This document shows positions 37,851 through 48,837 of a stretch of DNA of 64,000 nt, piece after piece. Positions within the stretch are counted from its first letter, which is position 1, and every line of letters starts with the position of its first letter. The translations under genes were made by a program, and so were the position numbers. Where the stretch lies: assembly GCF_022458985.1 (NCBI RefSeq), contig NC_061789.1, forward strand, positions 14,850,357 to 14,914,356. Direction: 5' to 3'. This DNA is from Mugil cephalus. Its lineage: Eukaryota; Chordata; Actinopteri; Mugiliformes; Mugilidae. The notes under the pieces were generated by a model. That model was not told where the DNA came from. It saw only the letters and a program-made list of their open reading frames with translations, and made no database searches.

Positions 37851-38148
37851 CAATCAGGCATAACATTATAACCACCTTCCTGATATTATGTAGGTCTCCT
37901 CTGTGCCTCCAAGTTGTTCCTAAACCACTTTGTGTGTATGTGTCTGTGTCGGGGCTGCTGTCAACAACGAGTGTCATTGCTATGGGGGTAGGGGTGCCCG
38001 GTCTGGTCTAGATGGGAGGTACATGTCTAAGTAGCATCCACATAAAGTCAAGGTGCAAAGGTTTCCCAGCAGAACATTCGAATTGTCACAAGAAGGTGAA
38101 TGATATTTACTTCTCCTGTCAGTGGTTTTAATGTTGTGGCTGATTAGT
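37851..38148. mobile_element. Inverted-repeat element, family-1 copy d
   Basis: It begins CAATCAGGCATAACATTATA and ends GTTTTAATGTTGTGGCTGAT. It is a shorter copy lacking the central part present in copy b. A (TA/GTAT) run follows at 38148-38180. Confidence 0.55.
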
Positions 38149-38499
38149 GTGTGTATGTATATATGTATATATATATATATTGAAGAGAATGTGATGATAC
38201 TGAGAGCTGTAAATGAAAATGAGAGCATACATTGTTAAATACAAAATATAATTAGGCAGAACATTTTTTTTCTCGCAGTATTTTTTATTCTGTGATTCAT
38301 TTTGATACAAAGCCTCTGAATGTGTCAACAGTTTGCCGCAGCAGCTGTCACGTCTCGTTTATATGAAAATCACGATACTGACGATAATAATATTAACAAT
38401 CGTCCGTCCTCCCAACAATTCCTGTGACAAAACCGTAATTAAGACAGATCACAATCGCAACTTTGGCAATAAATCCGAGAAGTGCAGGACGCGCGTTCC

Positions 38500-41400
38500 T
38501 CAGGGGTAAACGTCAGTGGGCAGCTGGAAGTCTTTGAAGGTGTAGAAGGATATGTCTCCGTAGTCCACCACGGCAAACACCACCGGGACATCTCCGCTCT
38601 GGAAGGCCAGCTGCTTCATGGCTCGCAGGTCAGGCACGGGGCCGTCGAAGCTGAAATCAGAGCACAGGGCTGAAAGTTCACCACGAGCTGACGACGCGCT
38701 CGCTGCGACGAGCCTTTAATAATTATTTAATCTCGGCCCCGTCGCAGTGACACAAAGGCAGACGAGACAAAGCGTCGATTCAGCGGGTGTCCGTCTTCCT
38801 GTAAGTCAACCTTGAGTAAACGCGCCGCTGTGTGCAGTGCGTTTGCGTGATTGCTTTACCTGCACACACACATGCGGGAGTACGGTTTCCCCGGGCTGCT
38901 CTTCTTGAAGTCGGCCACCGTGTCAGGCTGGTAAACATTGAAACAAATCCTCCACTCATCCGAACCTTTTAACCTGAGCGGGGAAAGCACAGGGTCGTCA
39001 ATACCTCCTGAATGGGAGGCTGTCCATCAGAGGACAGCGCTTCAGCCTGGCCCGGTCAGTGACAAATGGCAGCGCCTCAGCACGCCGGCCCTTTGTCTCG
39101 GAGTCTTTGTGGTTTGTAAATTAAAGATCATAACCTGTGACAGCCCAGAGATGGGCTCGGGTCACACGGAGTCCAAATTCTGATTGAATTGCCTTTACAG
39201 GGGACTGAGTCATCGAATCAGGCGAAGCTGCATGACTATGTTTTTTTCCACTGATAAAAAACAAACAACAAAAAAACACCTCCACCTTAAGTCTGTTAAC
39301 TATAAAAGGGAAAACGACAAAGACAAACCCAAATCATACTCTACTACATAGGTCTTCAACAGGGGGTCGGCCGGGGTACCGCAAAACCTTTGGGTGATTA
39401 GTCATTTTTCTTGTATTTTTTTTATCCCCCCCCCCCAAAAAAATTAAGATTTGTTTAAATGCACATTTAGAGCCTGGTACAAAAGCAGTATTAGTCTCCA
39501 TAACTACATATATTACTGATCTATTAAGAAGGGGTGGGATAAAATAAGTCTATACGTCCTCCTACTCCTTTTCGGACATGTGAAAATTTAGTTTATATTT
39601 ACTTGTTATTTATAATCATTATGTCCATTCCTGTATGATTATATAGTTTGCTTTCATGTTTGAAATAGACTACACTAAAATGATATATATATATATATAC
39701 TATTTATTTTTCCATTCATGACCACTGTGCTGAAGATAATTTATATATAACCCGTGTGTTTTTTTTTTTTTATATCAAAGCATAAAATCATGCATAACTA
39801 AGGGTACGACTACTCTGAGTAGCAGACGGGTGTGCTCACAGGTTGCTAGTTGTCTGCCTAAGTGTCGGCAACGACCAAAGACGCCACACTGAGCTTGATC
39901 AGTGGCGTCAACGCAGAGAGTTGTTTCTGAGTTTCCCTTTCAGTCAAATTCTCATCCGTAGAAAAATATTTATCTTCCACCGCGATGTCTAAAGGTGTCC
40001 ATAAACTCTGCGTTTATAACCGAGTTACAGTTAATCTCCACGGCAGCGCAAATAAAACCCTATCAGACTTTACAACATCAATTTGGAGGCATGTCAGGCG
40101 CAGGTAATGGCCAGTGAATCACAGAAAATGGAAGCAATAACATCGGAGTCGTCCGCGAACTTGTTTGAGGCGAGACTTAGTTTTAATAAGAAAGAGTGAT
40201 ACCTGGACGCTCCCTCCAGCAAATGTGTCGGTTTAATCACGCTGATTTTATCCAGCAGCTCCGCTGGAATAAAAAACAAATATCATTCATTTAGTACCAA
40301 ATCAGATACTAGTCCTTTATAAAACATAGCATAAACTCTGAACTGACTTCACAGTGACCTGATCTCACCAGTGGGGATTGTTTGCATTGGGTCGTGTAAA
40401 GGAGTGACTTCCCGGTTCCACAGGTGAGCTGGTCGGCCCCTGCGCCTCCCCTGCCGCCTCTCCAGGAGCTCCTGATACTCCGCCCAGTTCCTGCACCGTC
40501 GAACCTTGAGGGAACACAGAATGTGATGTGCCCCACGCTGTATCGTGCCCCGAAAATAGGTCTTTCCGCTGCTACAAACCTCTCTGTCTCTGTTGACATC
40601 CCGCTTCCGCCGGCGTTTCTCCTCCTCCCTCTTCTCTTCCTTTGCCGACATCTTCACCTTCCGCAGGTTGATTTTCCGCCTCCAGGGGGCAAAGTCGCAC
40701 GCGCCCGCGGTTACGTCCGCGGGCAGCAGAGAGGGGTCTGGAGGGGCCAGGCGGCTGGGGAGGCGGTCGCTGGAGCCGAGGTCGGGGAACGAGATGCTGC
40801 CGAAGTCCCAGCGCGAGGAGCCGGAGGTGGAGCGGCGACCCGATGGCGTGTCCGAACCCACAGGAGCGTCCGTCACCCACCAGGTCCTGCCCTCGCTTTT
40901 GGTCCCTGGAGTCGCGGTGGCGGTCTGGACCTCTGGAGTCTCCGCAGAGGCCGCCAGGTGTGACTCAGGAGGTTTTTCATCTTCACCTTGACGGCTGCAT
41001 TTATCCTCCTCCACTTTCTCAGCGGTGGATTGTTCTCGGGCTTCAGGGTGACTGCGGGAATAACAAACGGTGTTTACAGGTCGTCTGCACTGACCGATGG
41101 CAAAAAGCCTCGCCTCAGTCATCTGTTCATGCCAATACTGTCTATTTGTTCGTGCTATATGATGAAAAATAAACAATGTTCTGTCTTTACAGATCAACGA
41201 CCGGAGAATAAAACACCCTGATGCATCATAGTGAAACAGTGCGGTGCACGGCCTCTGCTCGCCTGCATGTTGGGCTGCCGCTGCGTTTCCTCTTCAGCTG
41301 TCTCGCCGCTTTGTCACGTGGCTGAGGGAGGTTCAGCTGCCTCACGTAGGACGACGGCTCGGAACTGTAAGAGCACCAACACAAAACCGCAAACTGGCAC

Positions 41401-43166
41401 AAAGGCTTAACAGATCTTTCAGAAGCCACGTCGTCTACATTCACTTCCATTTCCACTCAGCTGTCTTTCCAGTCCTGCCACTAAAGCTCTGTTACCTGGA
41501 ATCAAATCTGTGCACCACATAGCCGAGCCTCTTCAAGTGCCCGAACACCTTTGCGATGAAAAAGACTCGTCAGACCAGTACGACAGCGCGCTCTGAACAC
41601 ACACTGGCAGTAATTAATGTTTGCACCTGATACTGCTGGAGGCTCACTGCGTCCGGGGACAAAAATTTCTCATAGCCGTCCTGGATGGACAGCGGCAGGT
41701 CCTCATAAAACACCTGCACGCTTCCCTGTTCACGCATAAAGAGAAGTCACAGGTTCAGATCACGCAACGGGGCTAAATCAAACTGGCGAACCAACGGGTT
41801 TTATCTGCCACTCACACACTCCATCAGGTACAGAGCCTCTTCGGGGAGGAGATACTGCTTTCCGTTTGCAGAATAGCCCATCGTGTGCCAGAACTTTCCC
41901 TGTGACGAAGAGAAAAAAACGTGGCAAACATGCAGAAGCAATAGAAGAGGCAGAGTGTGCGGTGACGGGACTCACAGCCGGAGACTGAAGCTCCACAACA
42001 CGATCGCCTGGAACCCATGTGGCCTTCACCAGGTTTCCTCTGCAGGAAGAAGAACACACAATATCTAGATCATCAACCAGGCCCCAAAGCAAAAAATACT
42101 CACAGACACTGCTAAATACTCACAGCCTCTCCACTCTCTCCTCTGATACGAGGCTCCAGTGTTCATTCAGACTCTGCTCAAGTCGCTGCCGTTGCTCGTC
42201 TGAGTCGTCGGGGAAGAAGTCCTTCTGACCCCTGACTGGGATCTTGTGGCTCCTCGACCGGGCTGCGAACAGCTCGGACGGACTGCGGTGATAAAGAGAG
42301 ACGCTTGCTTACGAAAGACACAAAGTCATCACTTGTTTTCCAGGAAGCTGCTTAGAGCTGAGGCCGTGTGATCAGAGCTGTAAGTCTGCCACTAAACACA
42401 CAGAAAAAAAAACAACGTACAACTTTTGAGGTTTGTATAATTTATAAAGGTATGTGATTGGACTGTGTTGAAACGAACGAAGAAAGCCAGGAGAAGATTT
42501 TCAAGAGGTTTGTTCCCGATACATGGCGCACAGAGACTGAAAACTCAAGATTGGACTTGACTGGGATCTGAGACAGTTGCAGACGGGTGATTGATCGACT
42601 TGCAAAGTCGCAATTACAGTGCACTAAAGCTGAAAGCACTGGCACAAACAATTCCAACTAAACTTCTAACTAAGAAGACGGTAGATTGATTTCATACTTA
42701 ATTTATTCGAGCTAACTCATACTATTGGTTCTACTTCTCTTCTAATGCTGTTGTTAATCAAAACACTCAACAGGGGGCGACAGAGAATCAAATGCAAATT
42801 GACAACTTCCCATAAAAAAATCTACGTGTAATATTTCTGTACACGTCGCGCTCCTGAGAATAACCAACACTAAGACTATAGAGCAGCCTCCGATATCTTT
42901 AATGGCAATATTTCCCTTCTCCCTGCATCACAGCTCCAAACGTTAGGGCGCAGTTAGCTCTAAATGAACCCATGTGCACAAGGCAACAAACTTGCAGTTC
43001 TGGCAGCAGTAAAAGTATGACTAAACATCCACTGAGGGAGAAAAGGGCAGAGACGATATTGATACCCCGTTAATAAACATGCTGATTTCTGCGACGATGG
43101 AAACACTCACCTTAATATTTCGCTGTAGAAGTTCCCTACGCTGCCTGACTTGTTTTGGTCCGCCAT
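38500..43166 (-). CDS. tsen54: tRNA-splicing endonuclease subunit Sen54, 513 aa
   Basis: Structural, non-catalytic subunit of the nuclear TSEN complex that removes introns from pre-tRNAs. Coding exons run high to low: 43166-43111, 42282-42124, 42039-41976, 41899-41816, 41726-41637, 41548-41496, 41364-41263, 41051-40580, 40504-40369, 40263-40203, 38973-38860 and 38650-38500 (1542 nt, all in phase). The family N-terminal domain is clear: [71 protein letters not shown]. The middle is basic and disordered (exons 7-8). The C-terminal endonuclease-fold region has [55 protein letters not shown] and FQLPTDVYP. Length is close to human TSEN54 (526 aa). The exon 7 donor is GC instead of GT. Intron 8 is 75 nt and in frame without a stop. 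Confidence 0.95.
38974..40202. other. tsen54 intron 10
   Basis: 1.2-kb AT-rich intron with C- and T-runs near 39420-39440 and a short TA run near 39690. No gene was seen. Confidence 0.7.
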
Positions 43167-44027
43167 GTTTAGCCGGTCCACCCGCTGCCCTGCTCCTCTG
43201 GGTCCTAGTGTACGTTATGTCGGTGACAGTAAAACATGACCGACAGAGGGCGCTAAAGAACATCGAGGTAATGGATTGTGTTCTTTTCCAACTTTGAAAA
43301 TGAAAGTCACACGACTCAATACATATAGAAAGGTAGAATTCATATCAGCATGATTTAACAACAAAAAATGCTCAAGTCTGTACAACAATACTCCTATCAT
43401 TAGTCTGCACATTTGGAGATATAATATAAAATGTGACATAAACACAGACAAAAGTTCATAAACATACAGTAAGCACACAAATAAGGACTGCTTACACAGA
43501 TTTGAGAGTATTACTAAAGAGAAGATGTCCAGCACCCGAGAGCGAGGGCACGGTGTGAACTATGCAACTTCCAATGTTCCAATGTCCACCTGGACCCATC
43601 CCGCCACCCAGGTGATGTAAGATAAAATATCACCACCTTTTTCCACTGGCCCTGTTTTGAGTATTGGAACAGCAGTGGTCAGGTGCCACTGTGGACACCC
43701 TGACTGGTCTGCATGTGTGCTCAGATGCTTTTATTTATCAGTACCACTTTTTTTGTTTTTTGTTTTTTTACCAATTTGAGCCACAGCAGTTAATTTGTTG
43801 GACAACCCTTGGCTGCCTGTGAGCTTTAATCTCGAGCACTTTTCGGGAATTCGCGAGTCATTATTGACATTAAAGTCCAGTACTACTTGTCTGCCCTCTG
43901 AACTCTGACTTGTCTAAACAGCTAACATGATGTAACCCATGACCATCACATGGATCATATGGATGAGCATGAAGGAGGAGCTGTACATATCAGTATGTTG
44001 TAACGGGGCTAGGCACTCTTGTCAGGC

Positions 44028-44034
44028 TATAAAA
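44028..44034 (+). promoter_or_regulatory. TATA box of pentraxin unit A
   Basis: TATAAAA in the context GGCTATAAAACCCCCC, conserved in all three units. Confidence 0.6.
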
Positions 44035-44199
44035 CCCCCCGTTGATAGTTTTCAGCAGGACCTTCCTGCACGGTATGTATGCTATATATCATTATATAAC
44101 CATTTAAAAACTATTCATGTTACATAAATTAAAATTGCACAAAAAAAAATGTACTGTCTGGTTAAAAAGTCTAATTTTCTGCAGGTTCATTCAGAAAAC

Positions 44200-44834
44200 A
44201 TGCATCTTTCAGCCATTCTCCTCCTCCTCTCATTCACGGCGATGGCCGGTAATTGTGCAACTTTTCCATTCTGTCTATTTGTGTGTGATTGGCTGTTGTG
44301 TCCATATTTGTAGCCGAATAAAAGGTTGTGATTAGTCAAATGACTGGTGAATTGTTGAACGGGAATTTTGTATTCATTACAAATATTTCTTGTTTCTTTG
44401 TCACCTGTTACAGTGTACAGAACTTTTGGTTACTTTCAATTTTAACAAAAAATAATTAAAGTCAGTTTTTAAAATTAAAAGATATATATGTAAAAAAACA
44501 ACAAAACATGTGACACTTGTACATGTCAGTGTATGCATGGGTCACCATGGGCTCCTTACATGTACGTTAAGGTTGTCAGAGATTTGGAAACTGCTGAATA
44601 CTCTTTGAAAGTCTCCTGTCATTCATTGTCTCTAAGGGAGCTTTACCATGAGGACACTGGTATTCCCCAGTGAGACGAGCAGCAGCTACGTTGAGATGGT
44701 TCCTTTGAAGCCATTGACTCTGACATCATTCACTCTGTGCATGCGTGTGGCCACGGAGCTCAGCGGCGAGCGAGAGGTCATTCTCTTCGCCTACCGGACC
44801 CAAGACTTTGATGAGCTGAATGTGTGGCGTGAGC
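44200..44834 (+). pseudogene. Pentraxin copy A, truncated by a TAA microsatellite
   Basis: The signal-peptide exon is intact (44200-44248, MHLSAILLLLSFTAMA, phase 1, GT donor). Exon 2 (44637-44834) encodes LVFPSETSSSYVEM through ELNVWRE, very like the intact copy. The acceptor is TCTAAG instead of TCTCAG. Fourteen codons after the conserved LFAYRTQ sequence region the frame runs straight into a (TAA)n repeat. The end of exon 2, intron 2 and the whole of exon 3, including the pentraxin signature, are missing. The frame continues through about 23 Asn codons and a non-homologous tail to 45004. The protein could not form a pentraxin fold. Confidence 0.85.

Positions 44835-44905
<71 letters not shown>
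44835..44905. repeat. (TAA)n microsatellite in a pentraxin exon
   Basis: About 23 trinucleotide units. The orthologous position downstream of the intact gene (near 49503) has only ATAATAATATACAG, so the expansion probably grew from the deletion junction. Confidence 0.95.
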
Positions 44906-44906
<1 letters not shown>

Positions 44907-46004
44907 TACAGAATACATATATGGAACAACATAGAATTCATTACCAAACACCATATGATCCCAAAATATCACTTTTCGTCATCTACTTGTATCCATGTTT
45001 TTGAATAGTTTAATGGAATTCCTTTCAGATCGCATACAAAATGCTTCATATGAATGAAATTCAGATGAAAAACAGCACACACTATGTGCAGGGCCAGCTG
45101 TGAAAAGCTGAAGAGTCCCATCAAAATATTACTGTGTTGTTTTAGCTCCCTCTTGTGGAGGTCTAACTTGTTGACCTTTGTGTGTTTTACATGGTCTTTT
45201 TCTGGACAGAGGGCGCTAAAGAACATCGAGGGACGTCGAGGTAATGGATTGTGTTCTTTTCCAACTTTGAAAATGAAAGTCACACGACTCAATACATATA
45301 GAAATGTAGAATTTATATCAGCATGATTTAACAACAAAAAATGCCCAAGTCTGCACAACAATACTCTTATCGTTAGTCTGCACATTTGGAGATATAATTT
45401 AAAATGTGACATAAACAAAGACAAAAGTTCCTAAACATACAGTAAGCACACAAATGAGGACTGCGTACACAGATTTGAAAGTATTACTAAAGAGAAGATG
45501 TCCAGCACCCGAGAGAGTGGGCACGGTGTGAACTATGCAACTTCCAATGTTCCAACGTCCACCTGGAACCATCCCGCCACCCAGGTGATGTAAGATAAAA
45601 TATCACCACCTTTTTCCACTGGCCCTGTTTTGAGTATTGGAACAGCAGTGGTCAGGTGCCACTGTGGACACCCTGACTGGTCTGCATATTTGCTCAGATG
45701 CTTTATTTATCAGTAACACCTTTTTTTTTTTCTTTTTTTTAACCAATTTGAGCCACAGGAGTTAATTTGTTGGACAACCCTCGGCTGCCCGTGAGCTTTA
45801 ATCTCGAGCAGGTTTCGGGAATTCGCGAGTCATTATTGACATTAAAGTCCAGTACTATTTGTCTGCCCTCTGAACTCTGACTTGTCTTGTCTAAACAGCT
45901 AACATGATGTAACCCATGACCATCATATGGATCATATGGATGAGCATGAAGGAGGAGCTGTACATATCAGTATGTTGTAACGGGGCTAGGCACTCTTGTC
46001 AGGC

Positions 46005-46011
46005 TATAAAA
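46005..46011 (+). promoter_or_regulatory. TATA box of pentraxin unit B
   Basis: TATAAAA in GGCTATAAAACCCCCC. Confidence 0.55.
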
Positions 46012-46174
46012 CCCCCCGTTGATAGTTTTCAGCAGGACCTTCCTGCACAGTATGTATGCTATATATCATTATATAACCATTTAAAAACTATTCATGTTGC
46101 ATAAATTAAAATTGCACAAAAAAATGTACTGTCTGGTTAAAAAGTCTAATTTTCTGCAGGTTCATTCAGAAAAC

Positions 46175-46223
46175 ATGCACCTTTCAGTCATTCTCCTCCT
46201 CCTCTCATTCACGGCGATGGCCG
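46175..46223 (+). pseudogene. Pentraxin copy B, leader exon only
   Basis: It encodes MHLSVILLLLSFTAMA, with one substitution relative to units A and C. The splice donor is mutated: CCG|GTAATT in the other copies reads CCG|ATAATT here. Exons 2 and 3 are absent, because the unit ends about 40 bp later at a recombination junction. Confidence 0.85.
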
Positions 46224-46284
46224 ATAATTGTGCAACTTTTCTATTCTGTCTATTTGTGCGTGACTCTTATCATTAGTCTGCACA

Positions 46285-46295
46285 TTTGGAGATAT
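46285..46295. repeat. Left 11-bp target-site duplication TTTGGAGATAT
   Basis: Identical to 47318-47328. Units A and B hold a single copy of this sequence at the same place. Confidence 0.8.
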
Positions 46296-47317
46296 GTCTG
46301 TGAAGGTTCTCAGTCATCCAGGTCATGGTAAGCCATAAAAGCGTTGAATAAGGTCAGCTGGACTTGTAGGATTTCTTGAAGACGTTTCGCCACTCATCCG
46401 AGTAGCTTCTTCAGTTCTGATAAACTAGTGGGAAATTGAGGTTTAAATAGGAATAAACTCTGTGGGTAACACCCACCAGGAACTTGCTTGACCAGAAACT
46501 GGGGTCACTAATTACCATAATGGCTGGTACTTACCTGTCCTTGAATGGGGGGAACTGTGAGCCTAGGCTAACTTATCCTATGACTAGAGCTCTAACGAGG
46601 CTATTGTCCATGGGAGCCTGGAGGCTCAATGTGTGAATGTTGTTGAAACTTCTTGGGGACAGAAGTCAAAACTCAATTATAAATAGTTGGTAAATTAAAT
46701 CTCAGTCCACCTCCTCTGTTTACAGGTTTCTCTACTTTGACATAGATGGCTTCCTTAACTCCTCTCTCAAACCATCTGTCCTCTCTGGCCAGGACTTTAA
46801 CGTTGTTATCCTCAAAGGAGTGTCCTTTGTCCTTCAGGTGGAGGTGGACTGCTGAGTCGTTTCCTGATGAGCTGGCGCTCCAGTGTTGGGCCATGCGCTT
46901 GTGGATAGGTTGTTTTGTTTCCCAAATGTACAAGTCTGTACATTCCTCGCTACACTGAACCGCGTACACTACATTGCTCTGTTTATGTCTAGGTGTTTTG
47001 TCTTTGGGGTGGACCAGTTTCTGTCTTAGTGTGTTTCCAGGTTTGAAATAAACTGGGATGCGGTGTTTACCAAAAATTCTCCTCAGTTTCTCTGATACAC
47101 CAGCTATGTAGGGGATGGTGATGTTCTTCCTTTTGTTGTGCTCCTCTTCCCTGTCCTTCCTGGAATATCTTTTTGAGCCTTTGACGAAGGCCCAGTTGGG
47201 ATATCCACATGTCTTGAGGGTTTGCTTAATGTGTGTTCCCTCCTTGTCCTTGCCCTCCTGTCTAGTGGGGACAGTCTGTGCTCGGTGCTGGAGGGTTCTG
47301 ATGACTCCTACTTTGTG
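46296..47317 (-). mobile_element. 5'-truncated Penelope-like retroelement with GIY-YIG endonuclease remnant
   Basis: On the minus strand the open frame from about 47317 down to the stop at 46673-46675 encodes the linker and C-terminal GIY-YIG nuclease of a Penelope-like element. Features are KVGVIRTLQHRAQ, HIKQTLKTCGYPNWAF, VSEKLRRIF, NVVYAVQCSEECTDLYIWET, HKRMAQH and GHSFEDNNVKVLARE. The reverse transcriptase is missing. The 3' untranslated part (46296-46672) contains GAAGACGTTTCGCCACTCAT, a segment typical of fish Penelope-like elements. In the usual YIGET motif the Gly is replaced by Trp (YIWET), so the nuclease is probably inactive. It is flanked by an 11-bp duplication. Confidence 0.85.
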
Positions 47318-47328
47318 TTTGGAGATAT
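47318..47328. repeat. Right 11-bp target-site duplication TTTGGAGATAT
   Basis: Matches 46285-46295 exactly. Confidence 0.8.
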
Positions 47329-47870
47329 AATATAAAACAAAAGTTCCTAAATATACAGTAAGCACACAAATGAGGACTGCGTACACACATTTGAAAGTAT
47401 TACTAAAGAGAAGATGTCCAGCACCCGAGAGAGTGGGCACGGTGTGAACTATGCAACTTCCAATGTTCCAACGTCCACCTGGACCCATCCCGCCACCCAG
47501 GTGATGTAAGATAAAATATCACCACCTTTTTCCACTGGCCCTGTTTTGAGTATTGGAACAGCAGTGGTCAGGTGCCACTGTGGACACCCTGACTGGTCTG
47601 CATGTGTGCTCAGATGCTTTATTTATCAGTAACACCTTTTTTTTTTCTTTTTTTTTTTTTAACCAATTTGAGCCACAGGAGTTAATTTGTTGGACAACCC
47701 TTGGCTGCCTATGAGCTTTAATCTCGAGCAGGTTTCGGGAATTCGCGAGTCATTGTTGACATTAAAGTCCAGTACTATTTGTCTGCCCTCTGAACTCTGA
47801 CTTGTCTTGTCTAAACAAGGACGAGCTGTACATATGTATGTTGTAATGGGGCTAGGCACTCATGTCAGGC

Positions 47871-47876
47871 TATAAA
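47871..47876 (+). promoter_or_regulatory. TATA box of the intact pentraxin gene
   Basis: TATAAA in GGCTATAAAGCCCCC, with a probable transcription start about 25-30 bp downstream (near 47900). A non-coding first exon appears to end at 47914 (CACG|GTATGT), with the next acceptor at 48024 (TTTCTGCAG). The intron then precedes the leader exon. The retroelement lies about 550 bp upstream. Confidence 0.6.
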
Positions 47877-48039
47877 GCCCCCGTTGATAGTTTTCAGCAG
47901 GACCTTCCTGCACGGTATGTATGCTATATATCATTATACAACCATTTAAAAACTATTCATGTTGCATAAATTAAAATTGCACAAAAAAATGTACTGTCTG
48001 GCTAAAAAGTCTAATTTTCTGCAGGTTCATTCAGAAAAC

Positions 48040-48742
48040 ATGCACCTTTCAGCCATTCTCCTCCTCCTCTCATTCACGGCGATGGCCGGTAATTGTGCTA
48101 CTTTTCCATTCTGTCTATTTGTGCGTGATTGGCTGTTGTGTCCATATTTGTAGCCGAATAAAAGGTTGTGATTAGTCAAATGACTGGTGAATTGTTGAAC
48201 GGGAATTTTGTATTCATTAAAAATATTTCTTGTTTCTTTGTCACCTGTTACAGTGTACAGAACTTTTGGTTACTTTCAATTTTAACAAAAAATAATTAAA
48301 GTCAGTTTTTAAAATTAAAAGATATATATGTAAAAAAAACAACAACAAAAAAAAACATGTGACACATGTACATGTCAGTGTATGCATGGGTCACCATGGG
48401 CTCCTTACATGTACGTTAAGGTTGTCAGAGATTTGGAAACTGCTGAATACCCTTTGAAAGTCTTCTGTCATTCATTGTCTCTCAGGGAGCTTTACCATGA
48501 AGTCGCTGGTATTCCCCAGCGAGACGAGCACCAGCTACGTTGAGATGGTTCCTTTGAAGCCATTGACTCTGACATCATTCACTCTGTGCATGCGTGTGGC
48601 CACGGAGCTCAGCGGCGAGCGAGAGGTCATTCTCTTCGCCTACCGCACCCAAGACTTTGATGAGCTGAATGTGTGGCGTGAGCTGGACGGAAGGTACATC
48701 AATGACGGCTCCTAACAATGTGGATACTGTATATACAATCAC

Positions 48743-48837
<95 letters not shown>

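Larger units (their letters stand above)
43243..45205 (+). repeat. Tandem pentraxin unit A (about 1.96 kb)
   Basis: It starts ACAGAGGGCGCTAAAGAACA, only 77 bp upstream of the tsen54 start codon, and ends where the same sequence restarts at 45206. Its promoter, leader and start of exon 2 match units B and C. Its tail (44905-45190) matches the sequence downstream of the intact gene (49502-49800). Confidence 0.8.
45206..46261 (+). repeat. Tandem pentraxin unit B (truncated)
   Basis: It shows the same start, promoter and leader exon as units A and C. It breaks off in intron 1 at about 46262, where sequence from the early part of a following unit begins (CTCTTATCATTAGTCTGCAC). Confidence 0.8.

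Noticed and set aside
40424-41172. Plus-strand ORFs of 109-179 aa
   Set aside because: Antisense shadows of the GC-rich tsen54 exon 8.
40349-41197. 282-aa minus ORF taken as a single exon
   Set aside because: It is tsen54 exons 8 and 9 read through the in-frame 75-nt intron, plus intron sequence upstream of exon 8. The spliced model fits the family better.
44726-44972. Poly-Ile and poly-Tyr minus-strand ORFs
   Set aside because: Translations of the TAA microsatellite in other frames.
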